A stretch of DNA of 64,000 bases from Selaginella tamariscina (lineage: Eukaryota; Streptophyta; Lycopodiopsida; Selaginellales; Selaginellaceae), in assembly GCA_003024785.1 (NCBI GenBank), contig PUQB01000008.1:994868-1058867 (forward strand). The letters are read 5' to 3'. The stretch's first letter is position 1; each line of letters opens with the position of its first letter. This document shows, in pieces, positions 42,530 to 56,353 of this stretch. The translations under genes and the position numbers were made by a program. The notes under the pieces were generated by a model. The model had not been told where the DNA came from and searched no databases. It saw only the letters and a list, made by a program, of their open reading frames with translations.

Positions 42530-43584
42530 AGGAATTCTTAGAGGTGTGATTCATTCGTCCACAAAATTGACATTTGATCTTCACTGGTAGCTGATTTGGA
42601 CACTCGTTCATGAAATGACCATACCCTCTGTAATCTCCACAGTAAAATTTGTTAAATATTTTATAATAAATAACTTGTCATTAATTTTAAAATAATATAT
42701 TCACACACACACACACACTTCACACACCAAACTTTAGCTTGCTCAATCACTAGTTGACCTGGAGCTCCAAAACCCTGTACCAAACTCACTTGAAGATCCG
42801 CCATCTTTTTAGTAAGCATTTCCACCACATCTTTCACTTTCGCCAACTGATTCTCAAATTCCAACGTGGTCACCACAGGTTGTTGCAACACCGAGGTATT
42901 GGCTGAAATGAGAGGTGAAGCTGCTATAGCTCCCAAGATTCATGTCTGGTACTACAACAACGGGCTTTGAGTGAACAAATTGTTGTATGCTACTGCTGAA
43001 GTTGACACTGAAACTTGTCGAGAAGACATCCGTGCTTGTTCCTAGGTTGCAGCATGATCTACTACTTCATTCAGGTTCTTCAGCCTCTGAATTTTAACGT
43101 GAAAGCTGATCTCAAATGGCATGCCATTTAAGAACCAACGGACTTGGTCATTTGAAGCTGGAATCGGGTCCTTCCTTGCCAGTAGTCGCTTGTATCAAAG
43201 CACATAGTTTTGCAGTGTCTCACCAGGTAATAGTTGAATTGTATTTAGCTCGTCACTAACTCTCTACTTGAAGCCCATAGGTCTGAATGCCTCAAGGAAG
43301 GCAGCTTTCAAGTCCGCCCAAGCTGCAAATGTTGATGTTGCATTCGCTTGGCCATACCACTATGCAGCGGCTCCAAGCAACGTAGCTGGAAACAACCTCA
43401 GCCTCATCGCATCTGCTTGTTCCTGGTTAGCCATGCTAAGATTTTCAAAAGCGGTTACATGTGCGTTCGGGTCGTGAACTTGTGTAAACACCAGATACTT
43501 CATCCTTGCTCCGACAGGTTGTGCCATTGCAGGATTTACTGAAGGGGTGGGTGAATCAAGTTGAAATGGCCCCACTCGTCCCAA
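42530..43584 (-). pseudogene. Gag remnant of family B element
   Basis: Gag-like motifs (MRLRLFPATLLGAAA, FAAWADLKAAFLEAF, FLNGMPFEISFHVK) are separated by stops. They are followed by a coiled-coil-like segment (LEFENQLAKVKDVVEML) and two degenerate zinc knuckles near 42540-42650, where cysteines are replaced (CGDYRGYGHFMNEC and CQFCGRMNHTSKNS). An AT-rich stretch with a CA tract at 42661-42725 interrupts it. Confidence 0.8.
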
Positions 43585-43856
43585 TCTAAAGTTTCAAAAC
43601 TCAGGTGACGGTTATAGATTATAACCTCTCTTGAATTGGGAATTAGGCTATTAACCGAGGTATTTGTTGAAACAGCCTAATCAACCCTCCAACTCTGTCA
43701 ATCAGCCTGCTCTTTAATCTGCCTTGCTCTAACTAAAGAAAAATCTAAAAAATTATCCCAACATCCAACTCGTGTTGGCTCAGCAGATGCCCAAGTTTTT
43801 TTCCTCGGTTTATTGCATTGTTACCACACTAAGCTCTCAGCTAACGCATCAAAAAA

Positions 43857-44549
43857 TGACACTATAAAAGAGAAACTACTAAAAAACAAGAAAAAACCCA
43901 GGAACGACTCCTTGGAGCTTATATTGAATGACAACAGTACAATCTACTCATGCTAAGAAACAGCTTGATTATGCAAAAGCTCCTTGATTATCTCCCGTAA
44001 GTAAGATACCACATCTGGCCGCATGTTGAACAGTTGGTTGCAACTTGCTGGTCCTCAGGGATTCAAAGTTGCTCAACAACGTGGCATACTCGCCTGTTAC
44101 ACGTGACATGTTGAGCAATGGGATCTTGACGACTGGAGGGACCCTGCTTCACCATCTCCAGAACACAAAGAAGGAAATGAAGAAAACTTTTTTAAAACTA
44201 TAATTGGAATTGGCTATACCCCTAACTTACAAATTACCACTCTTAAACATCAACCAATGGCTGAGACTTCTTAGCTTATTATTTTTTGAACCATAGCTCA
44301 GATGAACTTGATCTCAACTTTAGAAATTTATCTAGACTAGATCTTCAACTTTATAAAAAGGTTCATCTTCATATTCTCATTCCTTCAGGCTAATCACCTT
44401 TCATCTCTTTAGAACTTCTCTCATAAAAATCTTCTTTCACAAGCTTCTAAATTGTTTTCACTTCAATTAACCTTCTTCCAATTTTAAACACTCCAATAAT
44501 CATTAAAATTAAAGAGAAAAACAAAAAAAACCAACAAATACAGATGACA
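43857..44549 (-). repeat. 5' LTR of family B element
   Basis: Direct-repeat partner of 36223-36920. Shared blocks include GAGAAACTACTAAAAAACAA, ACAATCTACTCATGCTAAG, CCACATCTGGCCGCATGT and the terminal GATGACA. Confidence 0.92.
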
Positions 44550-47500
44550 TGCATCCACTCTTTAAATGAGTTGTGACTAATATTTCTTTTTTTAATTTAA
44601 ATATGTTTTAAACTTTGATATAGCTTAGTATATTGGAAAGTGTTTCATTTGCATAGACTCATTATTAATGATTATGATCCTTCTAAATTTTGATAATACA
44701 TTTAAAATTTTTTATTTATTTAATTTTTATAAACATGTAGAAAACACCATAAGCTTGAAGCTTAAAGGATTCAAAGAGATTCTAATGCAAAGTTCATAAA
44801 AAAAATAAGTTCAAGACTTTTCTTCAAGAGTAAAATATTAAAATTCAACTTGTAACATATTATAACACCATGAGATTTTGACTTAAATTTTGGTTATAAA
44901 TGATAAAGATTGTTATGTATGTGTAAAATTTCTTTTATATCAAAATCTTAGACATTATCACTTTAACAAAAGCATGGTTAAAAGCCAAACTCAATGTACA
45001 TCATTTTCATGTTTGTAGTTATTTATGTTTTGGGTTGTGATTATAAAAGGATTAATTAAAAATGAGTTTAAAGTGTTGAAAAATAAATGATATTAATGTT
45101 ATTGGTTCTTCTAGTTCCATTCCAAGTTGCATTGCCATTAACAGAAGAAAGGGTAAGATTGGGCCTAATTGTGAAGTACTATCAAGTTATGAAATTGTGG
45201 ATTGAGGCCATGTTTTTTCTACACTTTTTAAAATGATAATTTGTAATTCATTTTATAACAAAATATTTTGAAAAAGGACCACTTATATTAATTAAATTTA
45301 TTTAAAATAATAATATAAAATGAAAATATTTTTTAGATTAAAACAATATAAAATTTATATATATATTATGTGGTTTAAAACCATAAAAAATCATCATATA
45401 AATTAATTTTAAAATGTTATTGTTATACTTTTTACACTTAAGAGGTTTTTTACTTTGGAATTTAATTGTTAATACTTATTAAACTTCATTGTCAAGCCTC
45501 TAGATGTAATAAGAAATAACCCCACCTAATTCATTTAGGTCTTTAAGGATGATTGACTAACTAAACTCTAGGTGAAGATAGATATTACCACTAACACTTG
45601 ATAAACTCTAGGTGAGGATAAATCTTACCTTTAAACTCTTAATTTTAATATTTGTGTTGTATTGAATAGGGTTAGGGTTGACCTAGCTCCCTTTAGGGTA
45701 GGGTTAGGGGTAGATTAAGCCATTAATTAAACTCACTGATGCACTTTCTTAATTTCATATAACTACCATAAATCAAAACTTTTCTCACATTAGGTCAATG
45801 GGTCCTTTTCTCACAACCTCAAACTAGATTTCTAACTTTATTTTCATGTTTATTATGTTACTACCTTTCAGTTCCGATTAGCAATTTATTAACATCAATA
45901 GAACAAAATAACCAAGTTAGTCTAAAAATGACAAACATTATTTTTGATTAAGGTTACTCATTTGGTACAAAGTCCATCATGCTTCCCTATGGGAAGTCAT
46001 GGCAACTAATCTACTCTAGATATCACCACTTGTCTAATAATGAAGGTACAAGGGATGAACCCATAAAACTTGTTGACGGATTTACCAACCACCCACGAGC
46101 TTAGCCCACATAAGGCCTAGTGGCCCAAGCTAATGCTCACATTGTCCCTCTTTAGCATGGCACCCAAGTCTCCCACTTAGTGTGGGAACGACCTTCAGGC
46201 CTAGACTTGAGTAACCACATATAAGGGCCATGTTAAGCATGGAGGCAAGATTGGGCCTTGTCGCGAATTCATGTATCTTCCTTGGATACACATTGCTTGC
46301 TTAAGCGAGCTTCAAACTGAGTTACATTTGAGGAACTGCCTATCTAGGACATGCATTTATGTCATGTCAAGCATGGGACGAGGCCGAGCCTCATTAAAAA
46401 CCTTCCTTGAATAAGGTATTTGCATGAGTACTCCTTGGCTAGACGAGGCTCTCGATGAGCAACGCCTAAGAGTGAGTAGGGAAACATGTCCAAGTTCCAT
46501 GTGTGGTTGCCAGCCAACACAATGAATGTCAGAGTTTTAACCCAAAAGGCCAACACTTAACAACACACGACTGCCAAGTGGCCATATGGCATCAACATCA
46601 TGTGCAAGTAACACTAAGGTGACCACAAGAGTCTGGATCAGATGCGTAAGTAGGCATGAGACTTCGGGTCCCACCCTAAGTCCTCTTAGAGTGTCTAACC
46701 CAGGAATCTCATGAGACCTAGATAGGCTCATGCCTTAACCTTGCCAAGGAGTCATGTTTTGCACATACCTTGTGACAAAGCTAAAGCATCATGACTTACC
46801 CTTTAAAGAATTACCCTTATCCAAGAGTACAACCCCTTTAGGGCAATAAGGGATTCTCTGACACACAACTAATCCTTAAGGGTTTGAGTAGCCAGGTTAT
46901 ACTATAGTCCTCTACCTAGTAAGGACATGAGTGTGCATTGAGGGTTGACATGAGTGCTATGCTAAGTAACCCCTAAAGCTAAATTTGGACAACTATGAAC
47001 ACAACTACACGAGTGCCTCACAACCTTGAACACACAATTACATGAGTGCCTCACAAAAAGGTTATGTTAACGAGCTTAAGTTATTTAACTTATGGACATG
47101 TTTACACATTTCTAAGATGAGTGTTCTTATCCAATGTGGTATCACACTCGATTATGAGACCTAACATCCTTTGAACAAATGATTAAATTAAATGAATTCT
47201 TTAAACACTTAATTAGTACCTTCAATGTTTTGTTTCAACCAATCAAATAATTAAGGTAATCTTTTTTGCCTAAAATAATTCTTAACATTTTTTTTTATTG
47301 TTTGTTATTGTTCTTTGTGATTTTTCACTATTGAATTGTTTTAAGTTTGAGAATTATGATTATGTTAATCATCTTTTTCTATTCAAAATGATGTTATTCA
47401 TTATTTTAAAAGTATTCAATAATTTCAAAGACACATTTCTCATAAGTCTTTACTACACTTTTTAATAAATTTAAATATAATATACAATTATTTTGTTAAC

Positions 47501-48834
47501 ACTAACCTTTTAACACCCATGTGAAAACCTGATTATAATATTATAATGTTTATATTTTTCTTTTATGTCGAAATAACTTTTTAATGTTATGTATTATTTA
47601 AACTTTTTTATTTATATATTTATATTTAATATTTTATATTTTTTATTGGAGCTTTCATCCAAATGTTAAATTCTTCTTTCAATAACATAATAAACTTGGA
47701 TATAAAAAAAGAATCCAAAGTAAATATTATTTTTAATTTTTTTAAATAACAACTTTATTACTTAATGACTTAGCTCGATTATTCTTTAATTGAATGAACT
47801 TGATATCATAAGATTTTTTAAATATAGTTATAAAATTTTCTCGATGGTATAAAAAAAATTTGAATTTCAAACATATGCAATTTACATTCTTAAATTTTAT
47901 ATATTCCAAGGTTTTTAAAAGATTTTAATTTTAATTTTAAGTTAAGAATTATGTTATAAAATAAGAGTTTTTGTTTTGATTTAATATAAGTAATGTTTAA
48001 TATTGATTTTACTTATTTTGTATATAATAACTTTTCTTTATTCCAAAAAATCTTTTTTTTCATAATTTCTTTGTTTTCATTTTGTAATAATTCTTTTTTT
48101 TCATTTTCTTTATTTTAAGTCAATCTTGATAATAATATAAGTAAAATATAATAATAATGATTTAATTTTAAAGTACAATAACACAGTTATAAATATACAC
48201 TATATATGTACACTTTAAATTACATGTGAAATATGAATTTTTAATAAGTTTAAATTACTTATCATTATATATTAATTGCTTTTGTGCAGCGCTATCAAAT
48301 GACTTTATAAGTAATATTAATAAATAAAAAACTTAATACTATTAATATAAAATATTTATATTACATTTCACAATTTTTTTATTTTTCCTTTATGAATTGT
48401 ACATGTTTATAAATTTTAGTTAGCATAAATGGTTAATGAAAATTAAAATTCAAATGTGTTAAATGTGTATGCGTGTGGTTAATGCAAACAGAAGATAAAA
48501 AGGAAAATAAAACGTAATGCAAATTAAAAAATTTGTAACAAATACAAGTTATTAAGAGTATATGCTTTTAAATGTGTGCTGATTCCCTAAGTTTATTATT
48601 CTTTATATGCATCGTTGTTAAAGACTAAATTGGTTCTATCCTAACAATGTATGTATATATCCATTGAATATGTATTTAGTATTGTTATATCGAAGTATAC
48701 GGCCACGTGCACTAGGCTACGTGTCATGCCACCCCACAGTAATATCTAGTTTTAACAATATCGTTGAAAACGATATGCCGACGTGTTTCATCTTAGGGCT
48801 TTTACGAAAAACGAAACGAGGGTTTAGCACGGGC
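44550..48834. other. AT-rich gene-free DNA between the gypsy element and VPS13
   Basis: The left part (to about 47200) resembles 32-36 kb in texture, with scattered CCCTTAGGG-like motifs and a short telomere-like patch near 45668-45712. The right part is very AT-rich. No credible open frame was seen. The last 200 bases are presumably the VPS13 promoter, but no distinct element was identified. Confidence 0.55.
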
Positions 48835-51800
48835 ATGGGGGTGAGGGAGCGCATACAGAGGGCGGTATTGGGGACAATTAGGCGATGGATTGCTCCAGGA
48901 ACAGATTGCAATGTGGAGATTCAATGGAGCTGGAGAAAGAATCGAGTTCAGATTTTGCAGACTGGAGATGGATTTTCAAGCTATCAATTCACAGGAGTTC
49001 ATGCGATCGTCTGCAGTGATTCTCCGTCGCGCGTCTGTGCAATCCGCAGCGCTTTCATTATCGCTGATCGATTCGCCTGCTTGTGCTCTTGTTGTTGACG
49101 GATTATTTGTCGATTTCTCCCGAGGTTAGTGTTTTTCGTGCGAAAATATGCATTGCTGATGCGTTATATACGAGTTTTGTACTGTATACAGAGGTTCTAG
49201 GGTAAAAGATAAGATTTTTGGTTGCATTTGTTTTCAATTAGAGATTTCACACACACACATACATATACATATGTTATATAGATATATAGTAGGAGTTAAT
49301 GGTTGGCTCTGTTTTAAGTGAGTGTTTCAAATTTACATTCAGTCTGATGCCTAGGTGGTAATTATTATTATTTCTTATGAGATTGTATTTTATAGAAACC
49401 CCGATGATCTTTATTGGAAGGATGCAATGGCAGATCACACTGAACGAGAACGAACGGAGAGGCTTGCTAAAATAGATCCAGAGGTATTTTAGTTTTATAA
49501 ATACATACAAATGTAAAGACGGAAACATGCATGTAGAATTACGGGCGCACTTGAATGTGCATAGACGTGACATACACACGTTCACCATAACTGCATACAA
49601 GTAACATATACATACATACTTACATGTATATTCATGCGGTTTGTGCATGTGCATATGCAGATGTATACATCTATATGCATGGGAACCATATATGTGTATT
49701 ATATATCTGTGTGCATGTTTTTACAATGTATACACCCAAACTTGTTTGATGATATTACGTACAACTAAGTGGAAGTAGTCATGCATGTGTGTATATGAGT
49801 TCACGCACACACACGAGGTATTGAATTGTCCTTATTTTCTTGAAGGGAGCAGCTGAACACTCAAAAGCAGAAAAGAAGACAACAGATGACAATTCAAATG
49901 GCCTTCTTGTTCGTCTGCTTCTATCATTTTTGCTCTCAGCTATAAGATTGGAAGTACACAATTCGAGGATATCTTTAACTTCTCGTGAAGGGCACCAAGG
50001 ATGTGTCTCTGGGAAAGAGATAGTGGTTGCAGAAGGATTGCAAGACAGCTTTTTGAAGGGGAGTTTAATGGGTTCAATATTAAACGCAGTGGTTAATTAT
50101 CGGAAGGACATGGTCAAGCCTTGCAGTGCATCGCATCTTTGCCTGCAACTGGTAATATTTATCTTCACTATTTATATATGTACCTACCGCACACATGCAC
50201 AACAGTACATATATTATTAAATATTTAGTCATTTAATTGAAGTTAATGTTTTGCAGTCTACTAGTAGCCATGCTTCCGAGAAAATGCAGTGTTAGTGATG
50301 ATGCTATGGGGTTCGTGCAAGTTTTATGAGACTCTCTTTTCTGGTGTTCATGCTAATTTTCCCGAGGCGGTCACCGGGTTAAACTCTTGTGAACTGGATA
50401 TTTTGATGAAGCTGATTGATGAGGTTCAAGGACCACCACTTGAAAGTTTGGTAGAATCGACACAGAAAGTGAGTGTTTCTTTTATATTATATACTTTGGC
50501 ATGCATTATACATGCCATTATGTTACAGTTTTCAACCATGTAAAAGAGATCATTGTATATAGTTTTCGTATATCTGTGTATAAGCTTCTATATATACACC
50601 ATATGTATGTTTACAGGTAACTACTGGATGCAGAAATGCAAGAGAGCTTTGGTTATGGGGTATTTCTAAGGCCATGAGTGCTTCTCCCAGCCGGAGATTG
50701 ACTCAGGCACTTAACGCAGGTATCTCACGTCGTAGATATTCTTCACTATACGGGGATTGGCTACAAAAAGTTGGCTGGCGGACAAAATTTAGGAATATTC
50801 CGCGCACAAATTCCTTGAATATGCTCTCGACTACCGTATCCGAGCTTGAGAAACAGGTGTGCTCATAATATGTACTACACGCATATACGCATGCTTGCAT
50901 GTAATATGTAATGATTTCTGATGTAGATATGCTGTGTAGATCTAGGAGGTTTTAGCATATATAGGAAGTTAATTACATAGATAAAGTTCTATTGTACCAT
51001 ATAGACGTAGTAAGATCTATTGTACTTATAGATGTTACAACATATAGATAAACACTTATTACTTCCTGAAATGCATATATATGACTTTTATGTCCATATT
51101 TTAATTATGTATCATGTATATGTGGGCCAGGCCATTCATGTACTGTATTTGATATATGTATATGTTATAAAAGTGTTTACATATTGTATATGGATCTCAT
51201 GATTGTAAATAGAGTCATGTCTTTTGCTTAAACACGATTTTCTTTTCTTGATCTGACATTTCCAAATATTTTGGTTTAGTTGCCTGTTGAAGCGATCGCA
51301 TTAGCACGTCTTATTGCGAGGAAACGACGTCTGAACAAACTTTTGGAGGAAGAAACTAACGTGAGAGATGTTCCTGAGAACAAATACGATCGTGTATGGC
51401 ACTTTCTTCGAAGAATATCCGGTAGAAGTTCCATTGGTAAGTTATATTACACAGATATTATATCTCTGTGTGTGTGTGTGTATTTATGCATAAGTATGTA
51501 CGCCTGTTCTACGCATGTATATATAAGTATGTATGCGTGTATAATACGCTCAATTCATATTCAACGATATATACGCTTATGCATATATACATATCTTCGT
51601 ACGCATGTACTCATCACTAGAATATACTTATTATATGTAGTATTGTTTCCTACGTACTCATGGCGTGCACGCTGCCCAATCTGCAATGTGTCTACACACA
51701 CTAGCATGTCTAATATACGAATATGTACTCAGTCGTGTAGGACATGTATGTATGTATATATTTATGTATACCATGTGTTTGCGTTGTAGGCGTGGTTCTA

Positions 51801-53413
51801 TAGTACGGCTATCATGTACCAAGGTTATTGTAATAAATAAATATAATGTAGTAAAAGTACTACGTTGATACATTGCGGTTTGTATGCACATAGACATAAA
51901 TGTCTACACTTGTCTGTTTTGCTTGTAGATTTATCACCAGCGGACATGGAGCATGACGCTAGAAAAAATGCTCGGACATTTACAGTGGACTTTGTACAAG
52001 GATCATTTGTATTTGCCAACAGTAACACAGCAGTGTTTATAAGATTGAAGAAGGCCTCTATATCGTACCGTACAAAGTACAGTGTGGTGGAGAATGCTGT
52101 TGTTCTAGGCAGCTTACAGAGTGAGATTACTTGTCTCAGTGATTCTCAACAGCGGGTGCAGGTAAAGTGATATCAAGTAATAATTATGTATAATACTTAC
52201 CATTCTACGTTTACATTATAAATATATATTATATATCACACCACAGTTGAATATAGTTTTTAAACATCTACATTAGTTTATCTTCTCCTGAAATGATAGC
52301 GCCATGCAGAGTAGTGCTCTTTGTTATTTAAAATGCATGTATATACTTAGCTAACTGTTACTGCATATATGTTTATGGCATAGATACAAAATGTTTATAC
52401 TAATGGAAATTGGTTAACAGATAGGCAATGAATGTAGAGGACGTTGGGACGAAAGAATATCCGAACGTTTCATTTTCTTCAAGAGTTCTGCTCTTAAGAA
52501 GCAAGGAAACAAGTTTAAACACAATGTTCATGAGCACGCTGCAGTGAAGGAGCAGGCTATATTATACTGGCATAATAACTTCAACGAGCAGCCCAGGTTC
52601 CTGCTTTTCACACACACGCACACACGCACACGCACACGCTATAGTTTATGCTACACACACGCATTATGTGGTAATTGTATGTTCATAGTAACATAAATGG
52701 TTTTGAAATGTTTGTTATTTATATATCACTGTAAAACTTTAGTTTATATATTGTTAATACTTTATTGTGTTGCAGCAGTTCCAATGGTCAGAGTAGTTTA
52801 CAGATGCCCTTTCTGGTGGCTTTCTACGAAACTGGAGCTGCGGAGGAGCAACAAAATGGGGATACTTTAGTTTTTCAAGCTGGGGAAACGGACATATATC
52901 TGAAGTATTTTCTTCGCACAGGTTGATCAACTATTAATCGAACTGATGAAGCGATTCAACACTAAGCAGCAAACTCGGGTGCGTGCGTGCGTGTGTTTGT
53001 GTGTGTTGAGTACTGTACACAGGCAAACACAGAGAATGCGGTAGCTCGATAACTGAAGATAATGTACGTGGTTCTGTGAGTGTATCATATGTGTGTTCAT
53101 GTATTCGTACCTTTCAATCTATGTATACAACATAAACTGAATGTGATCTGTTTGCTGAACAGGAGACTTCTACGAATAAGACACAGAAATGTATGCTCGG
53201 TTCATATTACTATGAACAGATCTCCTATCTTCGAAAAATGGTTCTTGCTACTGTTATTGAGAAATGTGTCCAGTTTTCAGTTGTCTTGGAGCGACTACGT
53301 TTGACACTTCATTCATCAGACAATGGTCAAAATCTACGTCTGGCGTTGTTGCTGATCTTGGTTATTTAGAGTTCGCATTGTCGCCTTCAACTGTAGACTC
53401 CAAGGACTTATTG
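48835..53413 (+). other. VPS13 exons 1-10: N-terminal part
   Basis: Exons: 48835-49124, 49396-49483, 49846-50151, 50257-50468, 50617-50856, 51280-51436, 51929-52161, 52421-52596, 52776-52921, 53163-53413. Exon 1 carries RASVQSAALSLSLIDSPACA, then LVVDGLFVDFSR; exon 2 ends AKIDPE, joined to GAAEHSKAEKK, a conserved junction of the family. Exon 5 reads ARELWLWGISKAM. Most of the frame breaks of this gene fall here. Confidence 0.8.
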
Positions 53414-54863
53414 GTATGCATGTTCAAACCCGAACTATTATTTGTGTACGTGTGTAGTTATAGTGTTCCTAACGTGAGTTTTGACGTCTGACAGCATCCT
53501 CCATCAATTAAAGAGCAGCCTGAACTACGAGGCTATCTGGAAAAAGAAGAGTTTCGAAGTAGCTTTGTGACATGGGTGGAAGGTGCCAAGCTCACTAGCT
53601 ACGAAAAGAATATTCTTGAAAAGTTAAACCTGACTTCGGAGTGTTCACTATACAGGTAAGTTGTTTCTATTCTGTATCTTTTTAGTGCTGTATGTCATAC
53701 ACAGTTATATATGCACACATATTGATATGCATGTTCTAAATGGAACATTAAGTATAAGTTAAATGAAAATTTGTATTCTGGCTTATTCATTTATCTATTT
53801 TGCTTTCAGCGAACACTGCACAACACTTTTTGAAACCTCCAAGACTGTTTCACTCTCTGCTGTTGTAAAAATTCCTGAAGTTAGTGTGGATTTGTGCATT
53901 GAAAGAGTCGCAACTGCGGCTCAGGTAGGGCTTACACACACATACACGCACGCACATACAGACACACACATATCAGCTGAACTTTTATATTTAAAATGAA
54001 TGTAGCAATGCAATATGAAGTATTTACGGATATAATTTATAGATTATACTCGCCTATGTGAATGCTGTGTCAGATTTTAGTACGCATTTGTACGCTTCAA
54101 CTACCGGAGAGGTGACCAAATGCGAAACTCAGGAATCTTCTAGGAGCGAGACATTTGCATTGAACTTAAACATGAGCCTTGAAAACATCAAAGTTACCAT
54201 GTCTGAAGCAGAACGAAATGGTAAGCTTTAAGCTTAATTATGTTGATTCCTTATGATAATATAACACGTATTCATGTCATATATATGTGTGTGTGTGTGT
54301 GTGTGTTTAATATTGATATAGTTTCTGTTTAACGTTACAGATACGGCTCAGTTAGCACTGGCAAGCTCGTGGTTTCACTGTACTATGGGTGACAGATGCT
54401 CTACAAATATTTTTACAGGATTTCGGGAACTGAGTTGTACAGAGTCAAAAAACAGGTCTGTGTGTGTGTGAATATTCCTATATGGATATGTATATACGTT
54501 TAATCACGTTAGTTACATATGAATACCTTATATGTATTATGTGTGCAGGCTGTCAATGGATCATTTGAATTTAACTTTCAGAGGGCCAGAAGCTCTTGAA
54601 AGTCTCGACAGCAAGTTCTGGTGCTCCGTTGAGATGGATTGTGCGGCACTTTCCATAAGTAGTTGCTCTTTGAAGAAAGTTGTCAGGAAAGCAAAGTCAT
54701 ATCCATCCACAAAGGAGAATATGCACATGTTACTGAATTTCAATGAAAAACTCTCACTCGAACTAGAGGTATGAAGAAATATATGTGTGTCGATGTATCT
54801 TTTTACCATATACACATATTATATATTAACATGCATGACTCTCTATACTGTTGTGTGTGTGTG

Positions 54864-54906
<43 letters not shown>

Positions 54907-56317
54907 GGACGTACTCGTGTGGCATTCTAATTTAGCATGGACGTGCATCCGTGAGGTGTACATCGAACCTATATTCTGCAGTATTTTATCTCTACATATA
55001 GTCGATTTTCATTTTCTATTTTCTCGTTTTTGGGTAGTCGATTTTCATTTTCTATTTTCTCGTTTTAGGGTGGTCTTCTAGTGTTTGAGACAACAGCTAC
55101 GACTTTCATTATCAATTTTCTTTCAAGATATTATGAAGTTTTTATTGATAAGGTTGGACCGATGTTATCCAGCAATAATGAGATAACTGTGAACAAGTAA
55201 GTTGAAATTCTCTCTTTATATTCACACACACACGCACTAACTACGAACAATGCTTTCAGTGAGTTGGACCGCTCTTATTCATTTCCTGAAGGAAGGCAGC
55301 TTGCTTTGACACCATTCAGATCACGGTCAACTCCTGAGGTTTGTATATTGTTGAATACATAATATATATATGTATGTATGTATGTAAAAAATTACGTGTA
55401 TCATGTGGTAGTACTTTAATATATTGTGTACTTGTTTAGGTGATTCTACGAAGCAACGAGGACTCTTCTGGAATTGAAGGGAGTATTTCGGTTAAGATAT
55501 CCGATTTTTCACTTGTTCTTGCGGCAGCCAGTTCAAGTAAGTAGATAATATGATATAACGGTAATACAAATCGATCAAATATATTTAATGTTAATGCATT
55601 GAATAATCAATCAACTGATAAAATTGTTTCGCAGAAAATGTTGAAGGTATCTTGCTGGAATTAAGTAGTGCATTGGACATGGTATCCGGGAAAGGTTCCT
55701 GCAAGATAGCTGCAGACATTACCCGTTTTATGGTCATCGGCCTTCGCGCAGAGTTAAACCAGCTGCCAAATGGAAAATCTCAAAGTCATCCAGTAAGCCG
55801 GAAATGTTGTGTGTCTGCGTGTGTGTCTGTGCATGCATGCGTATAATAGTAAGCATAGGATGAGCTAGAATCCTGTATTCACATGCTTTGCTGATACTGC
55901 AATACAATGTAGGCGAGATCTGGTGATTGTTCCGTATTTAGACATATAGCTGCACATACGCACGCACGCACTTGCGCGTGCAGATGTATGTTTACAGATG
56001 ACATGTACACTACCGGATACATGTTACATTTTATTGTTAATTTAACTGTATTACTTGCAGGTTCCACAGTTTGGACTGAACAGTCGTAATCAGAGCGTTT
56101 TACCAAATACTAAACCGGATGATTCAGCAAGCACTACGGCTAATGAAGCCTCTGATTTGAACTCTATACTTGACTCCTTAACTGTTTCTTCGTCTTTAAG
56201 TAGCCAGTTTACAAGAGGTGTTCATGCCAAATGGTCTAATTCATGGCGTGGACAGATTTCCCTGATGGGCTTGGATGTTGCAATTACGACTTATGAACTG
56301 CAGGTAGACGCATGTGC

Positions 56318-56353
<36 letters not shown>

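Larger units (their letters stand above)
36223..44549 (-). mobile_element. Full-length, inactive Ty3/gypsy LTR retrotransposon, family B
   Basis: Two LTRs in direct orientation flank gag, protease, reverse transcriptase, RNase H and integrase remnants in the Ty3/gypsy order. LTRs begin TGTCATC and end AGTGTCA on the minus strand. Flanking bases are GGCAT on the left and TGCAT on the right, a five-base target duplication with one mismatch. After the 5' LTR, TGATGCGTTAGCTGAG could be a worn tRNA-Asp-type primer site (low confidence). LTR copies differ at roughly one position in ten by eye, mostly transitions, so the insertion is old. A family A solo LTR lies inside the integrase. Confidence 0.92.

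Noticed and set aside
45668..45712. Telomere-like GGGTTAGGG motifs
   Set aside because: Only two or three imperfect units in a region generally rich in CCCTAA-like motifs; not an interstitial telomere array.
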